From Adlercreutzia equolifaciens DSM 19450 (lineage in GTDB: Bacteria; Actinomycetota; Coriobacteriia; Coriobacteriales; Eggerthellaceae), in assembly GCF_000478885.1 (NCBI RefSeq), contig NC_022567.1, positions 186,001 through 250,000 on the forward strand: a stretch of 64,000 nt of DNA. Reading direction: 5' to 3'. The first letter of the stretch is position 1. Every line of letters begins with the position of its first letter. Below, piece after piece: positions 35,296 to 45,067 of this stretch. The notes beneath the pieces are model-generated. The model had not been told where the DNA came from. It saw only the letters and a list, made by a program, of their open reading frames with translations, and made no database searches. The position numbers and the translations under genes were made by a program.

Positions 35296-35862
35296 TTATG
35301 CCCTTTCTACCTTCACGGCGGTGCCGGTGACGGTGGCACCGAAGAGGTCTTGGCTCAGAGCTTGGTTCAGCTGGCTCAGCTGCTCGATGGCTACCGCCGT
35401 GCCAGTGACCGAGGCGCCGAAAAGTCCTTTCGGCAGCATGTACACGTCGTAGCGTATGGCCAAAATGCCGTTGGCCCCGGCTTCGTGGGCGCGGAACAAA
35501 AGCTCGTTCCAGGCGATCCTCTTGGCCCGTTCCATCTTGCTGCCGAGCAGGAGGGAACGCTGGTCGGTGAGGTCGGAGACGATGGCGTCAGCCTCGGCGG
35601 GAAGGCCCGCGCCCACGACGGCGTCGGTGGACAGCGTGCCCCGGTACTCCGTCACGCGCCAGCCCTCGAAGGAGCTACCAGCCGTGGTCATCATGAGGGA
35701 GGGATCCTTTTCCAGCGCGTCGAGAAACGCCTGTTTGGCCTGCTCGCGCTTCTCGTCGGCCTCAAGGGCTTGCTTGCGCTTTTGAGGAGAAGCGTCCGCG
35801 AGATCAGATCCGAAGTCCTCATCCAGCTCGTCGCGCTTTTCCAGCGCCTCTTCTAGGCTCAT
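35296..35862 (-). CDS. YbjQ/UPF0145-like domain protein
   Basis: A 188-aa protein with a charged helical N-terminus (EEALEKRDELDEDFGSDL) and a C-terminal YbjQ-like fold: FEGWRVTEYRGTLSTDAVVG, then an AHEAGANGILAIRYDV segment. The end carries two short copies of LFGA(S/T)VTGTAV. UPF0145 proteins form pentameric rings of unknown function. ATG 35862 is chosen because GGGAGG lies about 11 nt upstream and the longer reading adds an atypical W/C/R-rich segment. Its 3' end is tail to tail with the nuclease-fold gene, 8 nt away. Confidence 0.75.
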   Translation of the reverse strand: MSLEEALEKRDELDEDFGSDLADASPQKRKQALEADEKREQAKQAFLDALEKDPSLMMTTAGSSFEGWRVTEYRGTLSTDAVVGAGLPAEADAIVSDLTDQRSLLLGSKMERAKRIAWNELLFRAHEAGANGILAIRYDVYMLPKGLFGASVTGTAVAIEQLSQLNQALSQDLFGATVTGTAVKVERA

Positions 35863-36043
35863 GACAGAAGTCGCCTCCCATAGACATCGCCAGCACATAA
35901 GAAACAATGCCGAAAGTATAGGCCGCCTGCTCCCGTGCAAGGAGAGCGCCCGGCAACGGTTGCGAAGCCTTAACCTGCGCGATTTTTCGGCAGCTTATGG
36001 GACGTTTGAATGAGGCGACCTATACCAGCCCGGCACGAAAGTT

Positions 36044-37390
36044 CTACGCCGCTTTCGCCAGTTTCTCGGCCTTGCGGGCGCGGCGAGCTGCGGCGCGCTT
36101 TTGCATGGCGTCCACGCAGGTGGCCACGGCGGCATCGCCGGTGACGTTCACGGTGGTGCGCATCATGTCGAGGATGCGGTCAACGCCGGCCACCAGGGCC
36201 ACGCCCTCCACGGGCAGGCCCACCGACTGCAGCACCATGGCCAGCATGATCATGCCGGACCCGGGCACGCCGGCGGTGCCGATGGAGGCGAGCACGGCGG
36301 TCATCACGATGGTCAGCTGCTGGCCGATCGAAAGGTCGATGCCGAACACCTGGGCGATGAAGATGGCGCAGACGCCCTGGTAGATGGCGGTGCCGTCCAT
36401 GTTGATGGTGGCGCCGAGCGGCAGCACGAACGAGGTGACCTCCTTCGATACGCCCATTTTCTCGGCGCATTCCATGTTGATGGGCAGCGTGCCCACCGAC
36501 GAGGCCGATGCGAACGCGAAGCCCATTACCGGCATTTCGCCCTTCAGAAACTTAAGCGGGTTCATGCGGGCGAAGATTTTGATGATGCCCGAGTACACCA
36601 GGAGAATCTGCACGATCATGGCCACGTAAGCCACCACGATGAGCCACAGAAGGGGCCGCAGCACATCGATGCCGTTGCTGGCGATAACGGGGCAGATGAG
36701 TCCGAACACGCCGAAGGGCGCCACCAGGATGATGCCGCGCATGATGGCGATGCACACGTCCGACATGGCGTTGCAAATGTCAATGACCGGCTTGGCTTTC
36801 TTCCCAGCGGCGATCATGCCGAAGCCGAACACCACGGCGATGACGATGACCTGCAGCATGGTGGCGTCAGCCATGGGCTGGAAGAAGTTGCTCGGGAACA
36901 TGTTCACGATGGTGTCGATGAGAGACGGCGGCTCGGTGGCCTCGTAGGAAAGCTCGCCTGTGGGCATCGTGTAGCCGGCGCCGACGTTCATGAGGTTGGC
37001 GAACACGAGCCCCAGCGTGACGGCGCAGGCGGTGGTGGCCAGGTAGAACAGCACGGTTTTGCCGCCGATGGCGCCGACCTTCTTCACGTCATCCAGTGAC
37101 ACGACGCCGGCGATGATGGAGAACAGCACCAGCGGCACGACGATCATCTTGATGAGGTTCAGGAAGATGGTGCCGAAGGGCTTGATGTAGGTGTCGGCGA
37201 TCTCCGGCGCGCCTTGCAGCGCGAGACCCGCCAGCACGCCCAGGATGAGCGCGATAAAGATCCAGGTGGTGAGCGACAGACGCTTGAACCAGGGTTTGGG
37301 CTTGCCGTCGTTGCTGCGACCGCTGTCGTCGATCGTTGGTGCGGCTCCGTCGATGTCAGCAGGCGCCGAAATGATGGAATCGTCAGCCAT
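36044..37390 (-). CDS. Dicarboxylate/amino acid:cation symporter (DAACS family)
   Basis: A 448-aa inner-membrane carrier of the SDF family (GltP/DctA-like) that imports glutamate, aspartate or C4-dicarboxylates with H+ or Na+. Visible family signatures are the serine-rich re-entrant hairpin (ASASSVGTLPINMECAEKMG), the substrate-binding NMDGTAIYQG and the second hairpin TAGVPGSGMIML. The first 45 residues are a polar cytoplasmic tail. ATG 37390 follows AAGGAAAGGA; longer readings add a non-membrane R/C-rich segment without a ribosome site. The exact substrate cannot be read from sequence. It is divergent from the dipeptidase gene, which suggests joint use of peptides and amino acids. Confidence 0.92.
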   Translation of the reverse strand: MADDSIISAPADIDGAAPTIDDSGRSNDGKPKPWFKRLSLTTWIFIALILGVLAGLALQGAPEIADTYIKPFGTIFLNLIKMIVVPLVLFSIIAGVVSLDDVKKVGAIGGKTVLFYLATTACAVTLGLVFANLMNVGAGYTMPTGELSYEATEPPSLIDTIVNMFPSNFFQPMADATMLQVIVIAVVFGFGMIAAGKKAKPVIDICNAMSDVCIAIMRGIILVAPFGVFGLICPVIASNGIDVLRPLLWLIVVAYVAMIVQILLVYSGIIKIFARMNPLKFLKGEMPVMGFAFASASSVGTLPINMECAEKMGVSKEVTSFVLPLGATINMDGTAIYQGVCAIFIAQVFGIDLSIGQQLTIVMTAVLASIGTAGVPGSGMIMLAMVLQSVGLPVEGVALVAGVDRILDMMRTTVNVTGDAAVATCVDAMQKRAAARRARKAEKLAKAA

Positions 37391-37663
37391 GGCGGTGCGT
37401 CCTTTCCTTCTTGTGCGTAAACCGTCCCCATTATAAGCGTATTTGCAGGGAAAAGAGGGCGCGCGGTCAAGTGATCTAACGGCCCTGCAACAAATGGGGG
37501 AACGGCCTGCGCTGATTTCGCCGAAGGGCCATAATGGCAACGGAGAGTAGCCGGGAACGTGTCGGCGCGAGATGTGTGGAATACGTTTTTACTCGAAGAA
37601 GGTAGAAGCGCCATGCTATGGTGTGCCGCGCTTCAGGGGACAATATATATGAAAGGAACGTCT

Positions 37664-39073
37664 ATGGATCGCAAGGAAATTGTCGCTGCTGCCGAGGCTT
37701 ATTGGGATGAACATCGCGATGCGATTGTGGCCGATATCGCCAAGCTCGTGGAAATCCCCTCGACGGAGGATCTGGCCGCTGCCGCGCCGGGCGCGCCGTA
37801 CGGGCCTGGGCCGGCCGCTGCGCTGGATGCGGCGCTGGAAATCGCCGAGGGTATGGGCATGACCGTCACGAACTGCGAGGGGCATATCGGGTTTGCGGAT
37901 CTTGCCGGCAAAACCGAGAAGCAGCTGGGCATCATCGGCCACGTGGACGTTGTGCCCGCCGGTCCTGGCTGGTCGTTTGAGCCTTTCAAGGTGACCGAGA
38001 AGGACGGTTACCTTATGGGCCGTGGCTGCCTGGACGACAAGGGCCCCTCGGTGGTGGCTCTGCATGCCGTGAAGTGCTTGAGTGACCTTGATGTGGAGCG
38101 CCCCTATTCCATGCGCTTCATCTTCGGTGCCAATGAGGAAACGGGCATGGCCGACGTGACGTGGTATCTCGAGAAGTACGAGAGCCCGGCCTTCTTGTTC
38201 ACGCCCGACGCCGACTTCCCGGTGTGCTATGGTGAGAAGGGCGGCTATGACGGCTGCATCACGAGCGCACCTATCGCCGATCCGGTAATCTTGGATATCT
38301 CCGGCGGCGTGGTGACCAACGCCGTGCCTGGTGAAGCCTGGGCCGTCGTGCGCGCGGATGCCTCTGCGCTGCCCAGCGCCGAGCGCATCACGGTAGCCGA
38401 CGCCGGTGACGGTACGGCGCGCATCGATGCTGCGGGCGTGAACGCCCACGCCGCCTGGCCCGAGCGCGGCATCTCCGCCATCATGCTGCTGGCGAACTAC
38501 CTGCTGGAAAACGGCTTGTGCAACCAGCAGGAGCGCGAGTTCCTCGAGCTGGTGCAGAGCCTCGTGTCCGATACGACCGGTGCTGGCGTGGGCATCGCCA
38601 CGGCTGACGAGTACTTCGGGCCGCTGACGGTGGTAGGTGGCACCATCCGCAAGGAAGGCGATCGTCTCGTGCAGACCATGGACAGCCGCTGGCCCACGTC
38701 CATCACAGCCGAGGAGATCACCGCCGCGCTCACGAAGCTGACCGACAACATTGGCGCCACTTTCGAGAACACCCTGCTCATGGTGCCCTTCCTCGTGAAG
38801 CCCGATGATCCGGAGATTCAGGTGCTGCAGGATGCCTTCCAGTTCGTGACCGGCGACACCGAGCACAAGCCCTTCACCATCGGCGGCGGCACCTACGCTC
38901 GCGAGTTCAAGAAGGGCGCCTCCTTCGGTGTGAACATGCCTTGGATCGAGAACCCCGACTGGGTCGGCGGCGAACACGGCCCCGACGAGGGTGTCTCCGA
39001 AGAGCTGCTGAAGACCTCCTTCAAGATCTACGTCCTAGCTCTGGCCGAGCTGCAGGGACTAGAGATTCAGTAA
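37664..39073 (+). CDS. M20-family dipeptidase (PepV/Sapep-like)
   Basis: A metal-dependent cytosolic dipeptidase (469 aa). The metal-site motifs are GHVDVVPAGPGWSFEPF, GRGCLDDKGP (bridging Asp) and ANEETG (catalytic Glu), with the dimerisation-type lid domain around residues 200-310 and the late metal-ligand region PFTIGGGTYAR. AAAGGAA is 6 nt before ATG 37664, which excludes the longer frame starting at 37559. It cleaves short peptides to free amino acids. A terminator follows. Confidence 0.9.
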   Translation: MDRKEIVAAAEAYWDEHRDAIVADIAKLVEIPSTEDLAAAAPGAPYGPGPAAALDAALEIAEGMGMTVTNCEGHIGFADLAGKTEKQLGIIGHVDVVPAGPGWSFEPFKVTEKDGYLMGRGCLDDKGPSVVALHAVKCLSDLDVERPYSMRFIFGANEETGMADVTWYLEKYESPAFLFTPDADFPVCYGEKGGYDGCITSAPIADPVILDISGGVVTNAVPGEAWAVVRADASALPSAERITVADAGDGTARIDAAGVNAHAAWPERGISAIMLLANYLLENGLCNQQEREFLELVQSLVSDTTGAGVGIATADEYFGPLTVVGGTIRKEGDRLVQTMDSRWPTSITAEEITAALTKLTDNIGATFENTLLMVPFLVKPDDPEIQVLQDAFQFVTGDTEHKPFTIGGGTYAREFKKGASFGVNMPWIENPDWVGGEHGPDEGVSEELLKTSFKIYVLALAELQGLEIQ

Positions 39074-39102
39074 TTGAGTACAGCTTACAGCGTATGTCTG
39101 CA

Positions 39103-39129
39103 ATGGTCCCGCATCTGCGGGGCCATTTT
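39103..39129 (+). terminator. Terminator after the dipeptidase gene
   Basis: ATGGTCCCGC pairs with GCGGGGCCAT (one T-G pair) across ATCT, followed by TTT. Confidence 0.8.
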
Positions 39130-39281
39130 ACGATTGAGCGACGGGAGCGATGAGGGTATCGGCAATTTCAATGTCCTCATCTGGAATTAACCCGTGATTT
39201 CCTCATGATCGGGCATGACGGGGCGTCAGCTGTGCTATAGAATAGTATGAATGCAATCAGAGATTTCTTTTGGAGGACGAC

Positions 39282-39995
39282 GTGCTTAACGCAATTATCG
39301 TTGACGACGAGGCGCCTGCCCGTTCTGAACTGCGCTTTCTTCTCGATGAGGTCGGCGGAGTTGAAGTGACAGCCGAAGCTGCCAACGTGCGCGAGGCTAT
39401 CGAGAAGCTGAAAGAGTATCCCTGCGACGTTATGTTCATGGATGTGAACATGCCCGAGGCCACTGGCCTTCAATTGGCCGAGGCTCTGCAGCATCTGAAG
39501 TTCCCTCCGGCGGTGGTGTTCGTGACCGCCTATTCCGAGCACGCGCTGGACGCCTTCAAGGTGAGCGCTATCGATTATCTGGTTAAGCCGGTGGAGACCG
39601 AGCGCTTGGCTCAGGCCATCGCCCGCGTACGCGAGCAGGTGGCTCTGCACTTGCAGGCTCACAAGTCCGAGCGCATCCCGGTGGAAAAGGGCGGCAAGAA
39701 GATTCTCATCGGCATCGATAAGATCCGTTTCGTCATGGCTCGCGACGACTACGCTTACCTGCAGACCGATACCGACCGTTACTTCTCCACGGTGAGCCTG
39801 GCCCAGCTGGAGAAGCGCCTCGACGGCCACGGGTTCTTCCGCGTACACCGCGGCTATTTGGTGAACCTGTCCATGGTGGAGGAGATCGAGTCCGTTTCCG
39901 GTGGTACGCTGCTGCTGACTTTGAACGGCGTGGAGGAGAAGATTCCCGTTTCGCGCCGCCGCGTCAGCTCCCTGAAGAAGGCGCTGAACCTGTAG
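39282..39995 (+). CDS. LytTR-family response regulator
   Basis: A two-component response regulator (237 aa). The receiver domain has the acidic pocket VDDE (residues 7-10), phospho-acceptor D54 in MFMDVNMP, the T in FVTAYSEHALDAF and K in YLVKPV. The C-terminal LytTR domain follows (DKIRFVMARDDYAYLQT, FFRVHRGYLVNLSMVEEI). GGAGG at 39272-39276 is 5 nt before GTG 39282, so that is the start; the TTG at 39270 overlaps the ribosome site. No histidine kinase is adjacent. TGACG-GGG-CGTCA at 39216-39228, just before a -10-like stretch, may be its operator. Confidence 0.92.
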   Translation: MLNAIIVDDEAPARSELRFLLDEVGGVEVTAEAANVREAIEKLKEYPCDVMFMDVNMPEATGLQLAEALQHLKFPPAVVFVTAYSEHALDAFKVSAIDYLVKPVETERLAQAIARVREQVALHLQAHKSERIPVEKGGKKILIGIDKIRFVMARDDYAYLQTDTDRYFSTVSLAQLEKRLDGHGFFRVHRGYLVNLSMVEEIESVSGGTLLLTLNGVEEKIPVSRRRVSSLKKALNL

Positions 39996-40021
39996 GACGC
40001 CTCGTTCTGAATGATGCGCTG

Positions 40022-40047
40022 ACGAGCCCCGCCCAGGGGCTCGTTTC
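40022..40047 (+). terminator. Terminator after the LytTR regulator
   Basis: ACGAGCCCC pairs perfectly with GGGGCTCGT across 5 nt, followed by TTC. Confidence 0.85.
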
Positions 40048-40132
40048 GTTCACAGAACCGCCATAGGGTTGTGGGGATGTGGGCGCGTTTTGGTGGCGTT
40101 TGCTAGAATATTTCCACTAGATTAACGAGGAG

Positions 40133-40164
40133 GAGCCCCAGTGCAGCGCGTACGGGGCTCGTTT
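40133..40164 (+). promoter_or_regulatory. 5'-leader hairpin before the glucose-6-phosphate isomerase gene
   Basis: GAGCCCC pairs with GGGGCTC across 14 nt, followed by GTTTG. It lies downstream of a -10-like TAGAAT (40104-40109) and 48 nt before the start, so it would be within the leader mRNA and could attenuate. Its stem resembles that of the terminator at 40022. Confidence 0.4.
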
Positions 40165-40211
40165 GCAATTCTGCTGGCTGGCGGAAATTGCCCAGAGAGA
40201 AGAGGAGCGCC

Positions 40212-42107
40212 ATGCTCTCCGTTGACGTTGAGAAGCTGTATCCGGCGGCAAAGACCCTGGTGAAAGCTCGTGCAGCAAGCCGCATTCACGCCAAGGACGC
40301 CACGCTGTACGATTTCTCCCCCGAGGCGCAAGCTTGCGCGAGCGACTACATGGGGTGGGCCGATCTGGCCACGAGTCCGCTGTGCGACATGGACGCCATC
40401 CAGTCTTTTGCCGACGAAGTGGTGGAAGCGGGTCTCGATACGATTCTGCTTATCGGTCAGGGCGGCTCCACTCAGGCGCCCATGACCATCACGAAGTACA
40501 ACAAGCACGATTCCAACCGCGTGAAGTTCCGCACGTTGGACTCCGACTCGCCCGTGCGCGTGCGCGAGATGCTCACCATCTGCGATCCCCATCGCACGCT
40601 GGTCATCATCTCCTCGAAAAGCGGCGGCACCATTGAGCCGCGCATGCTGCTAGAGGCGGTGCGGGCCTCCTTCGAGAAGGAGTTGGGCGATCATGTGGTG
40701 AAGCACCTGGTGGCCATCACCGACCCGGGTAGCGATTTAGATCGGCAGGCACGCGAGGAAGGCTGGCGTGCGGTGTTTTCCGGCGAGCCCACGGTGGGCG
40801 GCCGGTTCTCTGCGCTCTCGGTGTTCGGGTTGGTGCCGGCAGCGCTCACAGGTATCGACATGGAAGCGTTCATGGCCCACGCTCGCGCGGCCGAGGAGGC
40901 CTGTTCGGAGGACGCCATCGATAACCCGGCCATCAACCTGGCGGCATTCCTCTACGACAACTACCTGAAGGGTCGCAACAAGTTCTCGTTCCTCACTCCC
41001 AAGCGCGGGCGCGTACTGGGTCTGTGGATCGAGCAGTTGGTGGCCGAATCGCTGGGGAAGAACGGCAAGGGCATCCTGCCGAACATCGAGATCGACTCGC
41101 TGCTGCTTACGGAGGATCCGGGCGACAGATCCATCATCATGTACCAGACCCAAACCGACCTGTGGGACGAGCGCCGCAATTTCGAGATGAGCCTCGCCTA
41201 CATCGACAACGCTATTCCGCGGCTGAACTACCGCATCGACACTGTGGAAGAGCTGGCTGAGCATTTCGTCATGTGGGAATACGCCATCGCCATGTGCGGC
41301 TATCTTATGCAGGTGTGCCCCTTCGACCAGCCCGACGTTGCCTCCGCCAAAGCTGAGGTGCTCGATATTCTGAAGAACGGCCAGCCTGAGCCCGATTTCA
41401 CTGAGGTGTTCACCGACGAGGTAGACATGGGCCGTGTGGAAGTCTCCTTCGCCCCCATGTTCGAGGGCTGTGAGGACTTGCACGAGACGCTGTATGCGCT
41501 GCTGTCCTCCATTCAGCCGGGCGACTTCTTTGCGCTGAACGCGTTTCTTCCGTTTACGGGAGAGGGGCGGCGCGAGGCCATCGAGCAGATTCGCCATGGC
41601 GTGGCCGAATCCTTCGGCTGCGTGTCGTGCTTGGAGGTAGGGCCGCGCTACCTGCATTCCACGGGCCAGCTGCAAAAAGGTGGTCCGAACATGGGCGTCT
41701 TCCTCATTTTGTCGGCTGACGAATTGAAGGACATTCCGCTGCCGGAGGAAGCTGCGGCACCCAGCCTTGGCGAGCTGGCGAAGGCCCAGGCTGCTGGCGA
41801 TTTGGCGGCGCTCGCCAAGCGCGGGCGCCGCTGCGTGCATCTGCATTTGCCGGACAACTCCGGCGTAACGCTGCGTCAGCTGGCCCAGGTAGTCGATGAT
41901 GTGATTGCCGACATCCTGACCGATCGGGCGTTGGCCGAGGCCGCTGCCATGGCTGAGGACGAGGAGCTGGCCGAAGCCACCGTAGTTGTGGAAGCTGCCG
42001 AAGCCAGTGAGACTGCCGTGGAAGCCGAGTTTGTCGATGCGCCCCAGGATGCCGAGGTGGCGGCTGCGGAGGTTGCCGTCCCCGAAGGCGAGACGGACGA
42101 GGCGTAA
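40212..42107 (+). CDS. pgi: Glucose-6-phosphate isomerase
   Basis: A 631-aa enzyme that interconverts glucose-6-phosphate and fructose-6-phosphate. The SIS fold shows LLIGQGGSTQAPM, the phosphate-binding ISSKSGGTIEPR and GGRFSALSVFGLVPAA. The late motif GPRYLHSTGQLQKGGPN is typical of the Pgi half of Tal-Pgi fusions, so this belongs to that divergent Pgi group; there is no transaldolase part here. The last 65 or so residues are an Ala/Glu/Val-rich acidic tail of no known function. AGGAG is 4 nt before ATG 40212. It is followed by hypF after 36 nt, perhaps cotranscribed. Confidence 0.9.
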   Translation: MLSVDVEKLYPAAKTLVKARAASRIHAKDATLYDFSPEAQACASDYMGWADLATSPLCDMDAIQSFADEVVEAGLDTILLIGQGGSTQAPMTITKYNKHDSNRVKFRTLDSDSPVRVREMLTICDPHRTLVIISSKSGGTIEPRMLLEAVRASFEKELGDHVVKHLVAITDPGSDLDRQAREEGWRAVFSGEPTVGGRFSALSVFGLVPAALTGIDMEAFMAHARAAEEACSEDAIDNPAINLAAFLYDNYLKGRNKFSFLTPKRGRVLGLWIEQLVAESLGKNGKGILPNIEIDSLLLTEDPGDRSIIMYQTQTDLWDERRNFEMSLAYIDNAIPRLNYRIDTVEELAEHFVMWEYAIAMCGYLMQVCPFDQPDVASAKAEVLDILKNGQPEPDFTEVFTDEVDMGRVEVSFAPMFEGCEDLHETLYALLSSIQPGDFFALNAFLPFTGEGRREAIEQIRHGVAESFGCVSCLEVGPRYLHSTGQLQKGGPNMGVFLILSADELKDIPLPEEAAAPSLGELAKAQAAGDLAALAKRGRRCVHLHLPDNSGVTLRQLAQVVDDVIADILTDRALAEAAAMAEDEELAEATVVVEAAEASETAVEAEFVDAPQDAEVAAAEVAVPEGETDEA

Positions 42108-42143
42108 GCGGCAAAGCAAAGCGCAAGGCAAGGGAGCTTACTC

Positions 42144-44636
42144 ATGATCGATGCGGTCGATATTCATGTGAAGGGTATTGTGCAGGGGGTAGGTTTTCGA
42201 CCCTTTGTGTACCGGATGGCGAAGAAGTACCTCATCAACGGCTGGGTGCTGAACGCCACCGATGGCGTGCATATTCACGCCGAGGGCGAGAGCGCGCTGG
42301 TGGACGAGTTCATCATGGAGCTATCTGACAACGCGCCGGCGGCATCGAAGGTGGAGGAAATCGACATCAAGGAAGTGCCTCTGGAGGATTTCGACAGCTT
42401 CGAGATTCGCTTCTCCGACGATGAGGACGTGGCAGAGACCACACTTGTGTCGCCCGAGCTTGCCACCTGCGATGACTGCGTGGCCGAGCTGTTCAACCCG
42501 AACGATCGTCGCTACCGTTACCCGTTTATCAACTGCACGAACTGCGGACCGCGCTTCACCATCATCGATCACTTGCCCTACGACCGTGCTGCCACCTCCA
42601 TGGCGGCGTTCCCCATGTGCGAGAAGTGCGCTGCCGAGTATGCCGATCCGCTCGACCGCCGCTTCCACGCCCAGCCCGATGCCTGCTTCGAGTGCGGGCC
42701 TTCGGTAACGTGGAGCGTTGGGGCTGACGGGCCGATTTCGCTAGGGAAAACCCGCGAGGAGTCCGACGCCATTTTTGCGGCGGCGGTGGAAATGCTCATG
42801 GCGGGGAAAATCCTGGCTGTGAAGGGGCTCGGGGGCTTCCATCTGGTATGTGACGCCAACAATGCCGATGCGGTGGCCGAGCTGCGCCGGCGCAAGCGGC
42901 GCGATGGGAAGGCCCTGGCGGTGATGGCCCAGGGAATGGGCGATGTGCGGGCGCTTTGCGAGGCGAGCGAAGAGGAAGAGGCGGTTCTGGCGGGGTCGAC
43001 GCGACCCATTGTGCTGCTGCGTAAACGCCCTGGCGCGGCTATTGGCGCAGGCTTGGCTGATGGATTGTCCGAATTGGGGGTCATGCTGCCTTACACGCCG
43101 GTGCAACATTTGCTCATGCACGATTTCGCTGAAGCATGGTTTGCGGCGAATCCGGCGGTGGACGAAGCGGGCGACGAACCGGGACGCCTGGTGCCGCTGC
43201 TTGTGATGACCTCGGGCAACGTACACGACGAGCCCATCTGTATCGCCGATGAAGAGGCGCGCGCAAAGCTGGCCGGCATCGCCGATGCCTTTTTGGGCAA
43301 CAATCGCCCCATCCTCACGCGCTTCGACGACTCCGTCGTGCGGCTGATCCAGGTGGATGAGGTCGACGAAAAGCCCGTGTACGCCATTCAGTTCCTGCGG
43401 CGGGCACGCGGCTATGCTCCCGTACCCGTGTCGGTGGCGGCCGAGGGCGTTGCGCCTGCCGAGGGCATCATCTTCGCCGCCGGCCCCGAGCAGAAGAATA
43501 CCTTCACGCTGCTGCGCGGCACCGATGGCTTCGTGTCCCAGCACATCGGCGACGTGGAAAACGCCGAGACCTACGATGCATGGCTGGCCACGAAGGATCG
43601 CTTTGAGAGCCTCTTCGAAATGACCCCCACAGCGGTGGCCTGCGACTTGCATCCCGAGTATCTCACGAGCAAATGGGCCCATCATCAGGGATTTCCCGTG
43701 ACCGAGGTACAGCATCACCATGCCCACATTGTGTCGGTCATGGCCGAGCATGGGCTGACTGATGCCGTCTGCGGCATCGCCTTCGACGGCACGGGCTACG
43801 GTGAGGATGGGGCCATCTGGGGCGGCGAGGTGCTGCTGGCGAACCGCCAGGCCTTCGAGCGTTTCGCGAACTTCGCCTACGTGCCCATGCCCGGAGGGGC
43901 TGCGGCCATCAAGCATCCGCTGCGCATGGCCTACGGCGTGCTGTGGGCCTACGACCTGTTGGAGCATCCTGCTGCTGCGGCGGCTTTGGCGCCTCTGGGC
44001 GATGAGGCCGAGGTGTGCGACACCATGATCGAGCGCGGGCTGAACACGCCCATGACGTCCTCGGTCGGGCGCCTGTTCGATGCGGCCAGCGCGCTGCTCG
44101 GCATCTGCACGGAGCCGAGCTACGAGGGCGAGGGAGCCATCCTTCTGGAGGCGGCCATGGAAACCGCCGGGGCCGACGTGGCCGGCGCTGCGGCTGTCGA
44201 AGAGGCCGCGGGCGTGGCAGGCGAGGACGAGCTGGCGGCGAAGGAGCGCTACGCCGTCATCGTCGAGAAGAACACCGCCACCGAGACGAGTACCGCGCAG
44301 GACACCTCGGTGCTGCTCCTGGATGCCGAGCCCACCTTCCACGCGTTGCTGGACGACCTGGCGGCGGGAGTGCCGGCGTCCGTCATCAGCCGCCGCTTCC
44401 ACGATGCCATGGTTGGCGCCATCGTCATGAGCGCCGAGTTGGTGCGAGCCATGTACGACATTTCCACGGTGGCGCTGTCGGGCGGCGTGTTCATGAACCG
44501 CTACCTCGTGGAGCACGCGCTGGCTGACTTGGCCGCTGCTGGTTTCACCGTCGCCATCAACCGCGATCTGCCCCCCAACGACGGTTGCATCAGCCTAGGC
44601 CAAGCCGTGGTGGCTTCCGCTCGTTCGGGCGAGTAG
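42144..44636 (+). CDS. hypF: Carbamoyltransferase HypF
   Basis: HypF (830 aa) makes carbamoyl-AMP from carbamoyl phosphate and transfers the group to the HypE C-terminal cysteine. Domains in order: acylphosphatase-like (KGIVQGVGFRPFVYRMA), two zinc fingers (CDDC/CTNC and CEKC/CFEC pairs), a YrdC-like domain (GLGGFHLVCDA) and a Kae1-like domain (QHHHAHIVSVMAEHG, IAFDGTGYGEDGAIWGGEV, ALSGGVFMNRYL). An Ala/Glu-rich insert of about 45 residues (nt about 44165-44310) breaks the Kae1-like domain just before the DAEPTFHALL segment. GGGAG lies upstream. hypC follows after 81 nt. Confidence 0.97.
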   Translation: MIDAVDIHVKGIVQGVGFRPFVYRMAKKYLINGWVLNATDGVHIHAEGESALVDEFIMELSDNAPAASKVEEIDIKEVPLEDFDSFEIRFSDDEDVAETTLVSPELATCDDCVAELFNPNDRRYRYPFINCTNCGPRFTIIDHLPYDRAATSMAAFPMCEKCAAEYADPLDRRFHAQPDACFECGPSVTWSVGADGPISLGKTREESDAIFAAAVEMLMAGKILAVKGLGGFHLVCDANNADAVAELRRRKRRDGKALAVMAQGMGDVRALCEASEEEEAVLAGSTRPIVLLRKRPGAAIGAGLADGLSELGVMLPYTPVQHLLMHDFAEAWFAANPAVDEAGDEPGRLVPLLVMTSGNVHDEPICIADEEARAKLAGIADAFLGNNRPILTRFDDSVVRLIQVDEVDEKPVYAIQFLRRARGYAPVPVSVAAEGVAPAEGIIFAAGPEQKNTFTLLRGTDGFVSQHIGDVENAETYDAWLATKDRFESLFEMTPTAVACDLHPEYLTSKWAHHQGFPVTEVQHHHAHIVSVMAEHGLTDAVCGIAFDGTGYGEDGAIWGGEVLLANRQAFERFANFAYVPMPGGAAAIKHPLRMAYGVLWAYDLLEHPAAAAALAPLGDEAEVCDTMIERGLNTPMTSSVGRLFDAASALLGICTEPSYEGEGAILLEAAMETAGADVAGAAAVEEAAGVAGEDELAAKERYAVIVEKNTATETSTAQDTSVLLLDAEPTFHALLDDLAAGVPASVISRRFHDAMVGAIVMSAELVRAMYDISTVALSGGVFMNRYLVEHALADLAAAGFTVAINRDLPPNDGCISLGQAVVASARSGE

Positions 44637-44717
44637 GGCGCCTCTCGAAACCTCGCCGACTTCCTTGGGCGAACCTGCGACAATGGGGCATTGAGAGACG
44701 AATCGAAGGAGCAGCGT

Positions 44718-44966
44718 ATGTGCTTGGCAATTCCGGCGAAGGTGGCGGCCCTGGAAGAGGGGAACTTGGCCACCGTTGACATTTTGGGCGTGACCCGTGA
44801 GATTTCCGTCGATCTGACGCCCCAGGCGCAGGTGGGCGACTACGTGCTCGTGCACGCCGGCTTCGCCATCGAAGTGGTGGACGAGCAGTTCGCGCTCGAG
44901 ACCATCGAGCTGGTGAAACAGTTCCCCGAACTGGCCGATTTGAACGAGGCTCCCACGCCGGCCTAA
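44718..44966 (+). CDS. hypC: Hydrogenase maturation chaperone HypC
   Basis: HypC (82 aa) shuttles the Fe(CN)2CO unit with HypD and holds the large-subunit precursor. It begins MCLAIPAKV with the essential Cys2. The OB-like body shows VGDYVLVHAGFAIEVVDE. AAGGAG (44706-44711) is 6 nt before ATG 44718; a longer frame from 44691 would bury the functional Cys2, so it is rejected. Operon order hypF-hypC-hypD, interrupted by the toxin/antisense pair. Confidence 0.96.
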   Translation: MCLAIPAKVAALEEGNLATVDILGVTREISVDLTPQAQVGDYVLVHAGFAIEVVDEQFALETIELVKQFPELADLNEAPTPA

Positions 44967-44992
44967 GGAGCGAAAGCGGTGCATTTTGCCCG

Positions 44993-45021
44993 TTGAATCC
45001 GCCCGTGTATTACACTAGACT
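44993..45021 (+). promoter_or_regulatory. Candidate promoter of the small toxin gene
   Basis: TTGAAT (44993-44998) and TAGACT (45016-45021) are 17 bp apart, about 47 bp before the small ORF. Confidence 0.55.
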
Positions 45022-45067
45022 GACCGCACGGACGAGCGGACTGCTTCTTTCGTCGAAGGGAGCAGCT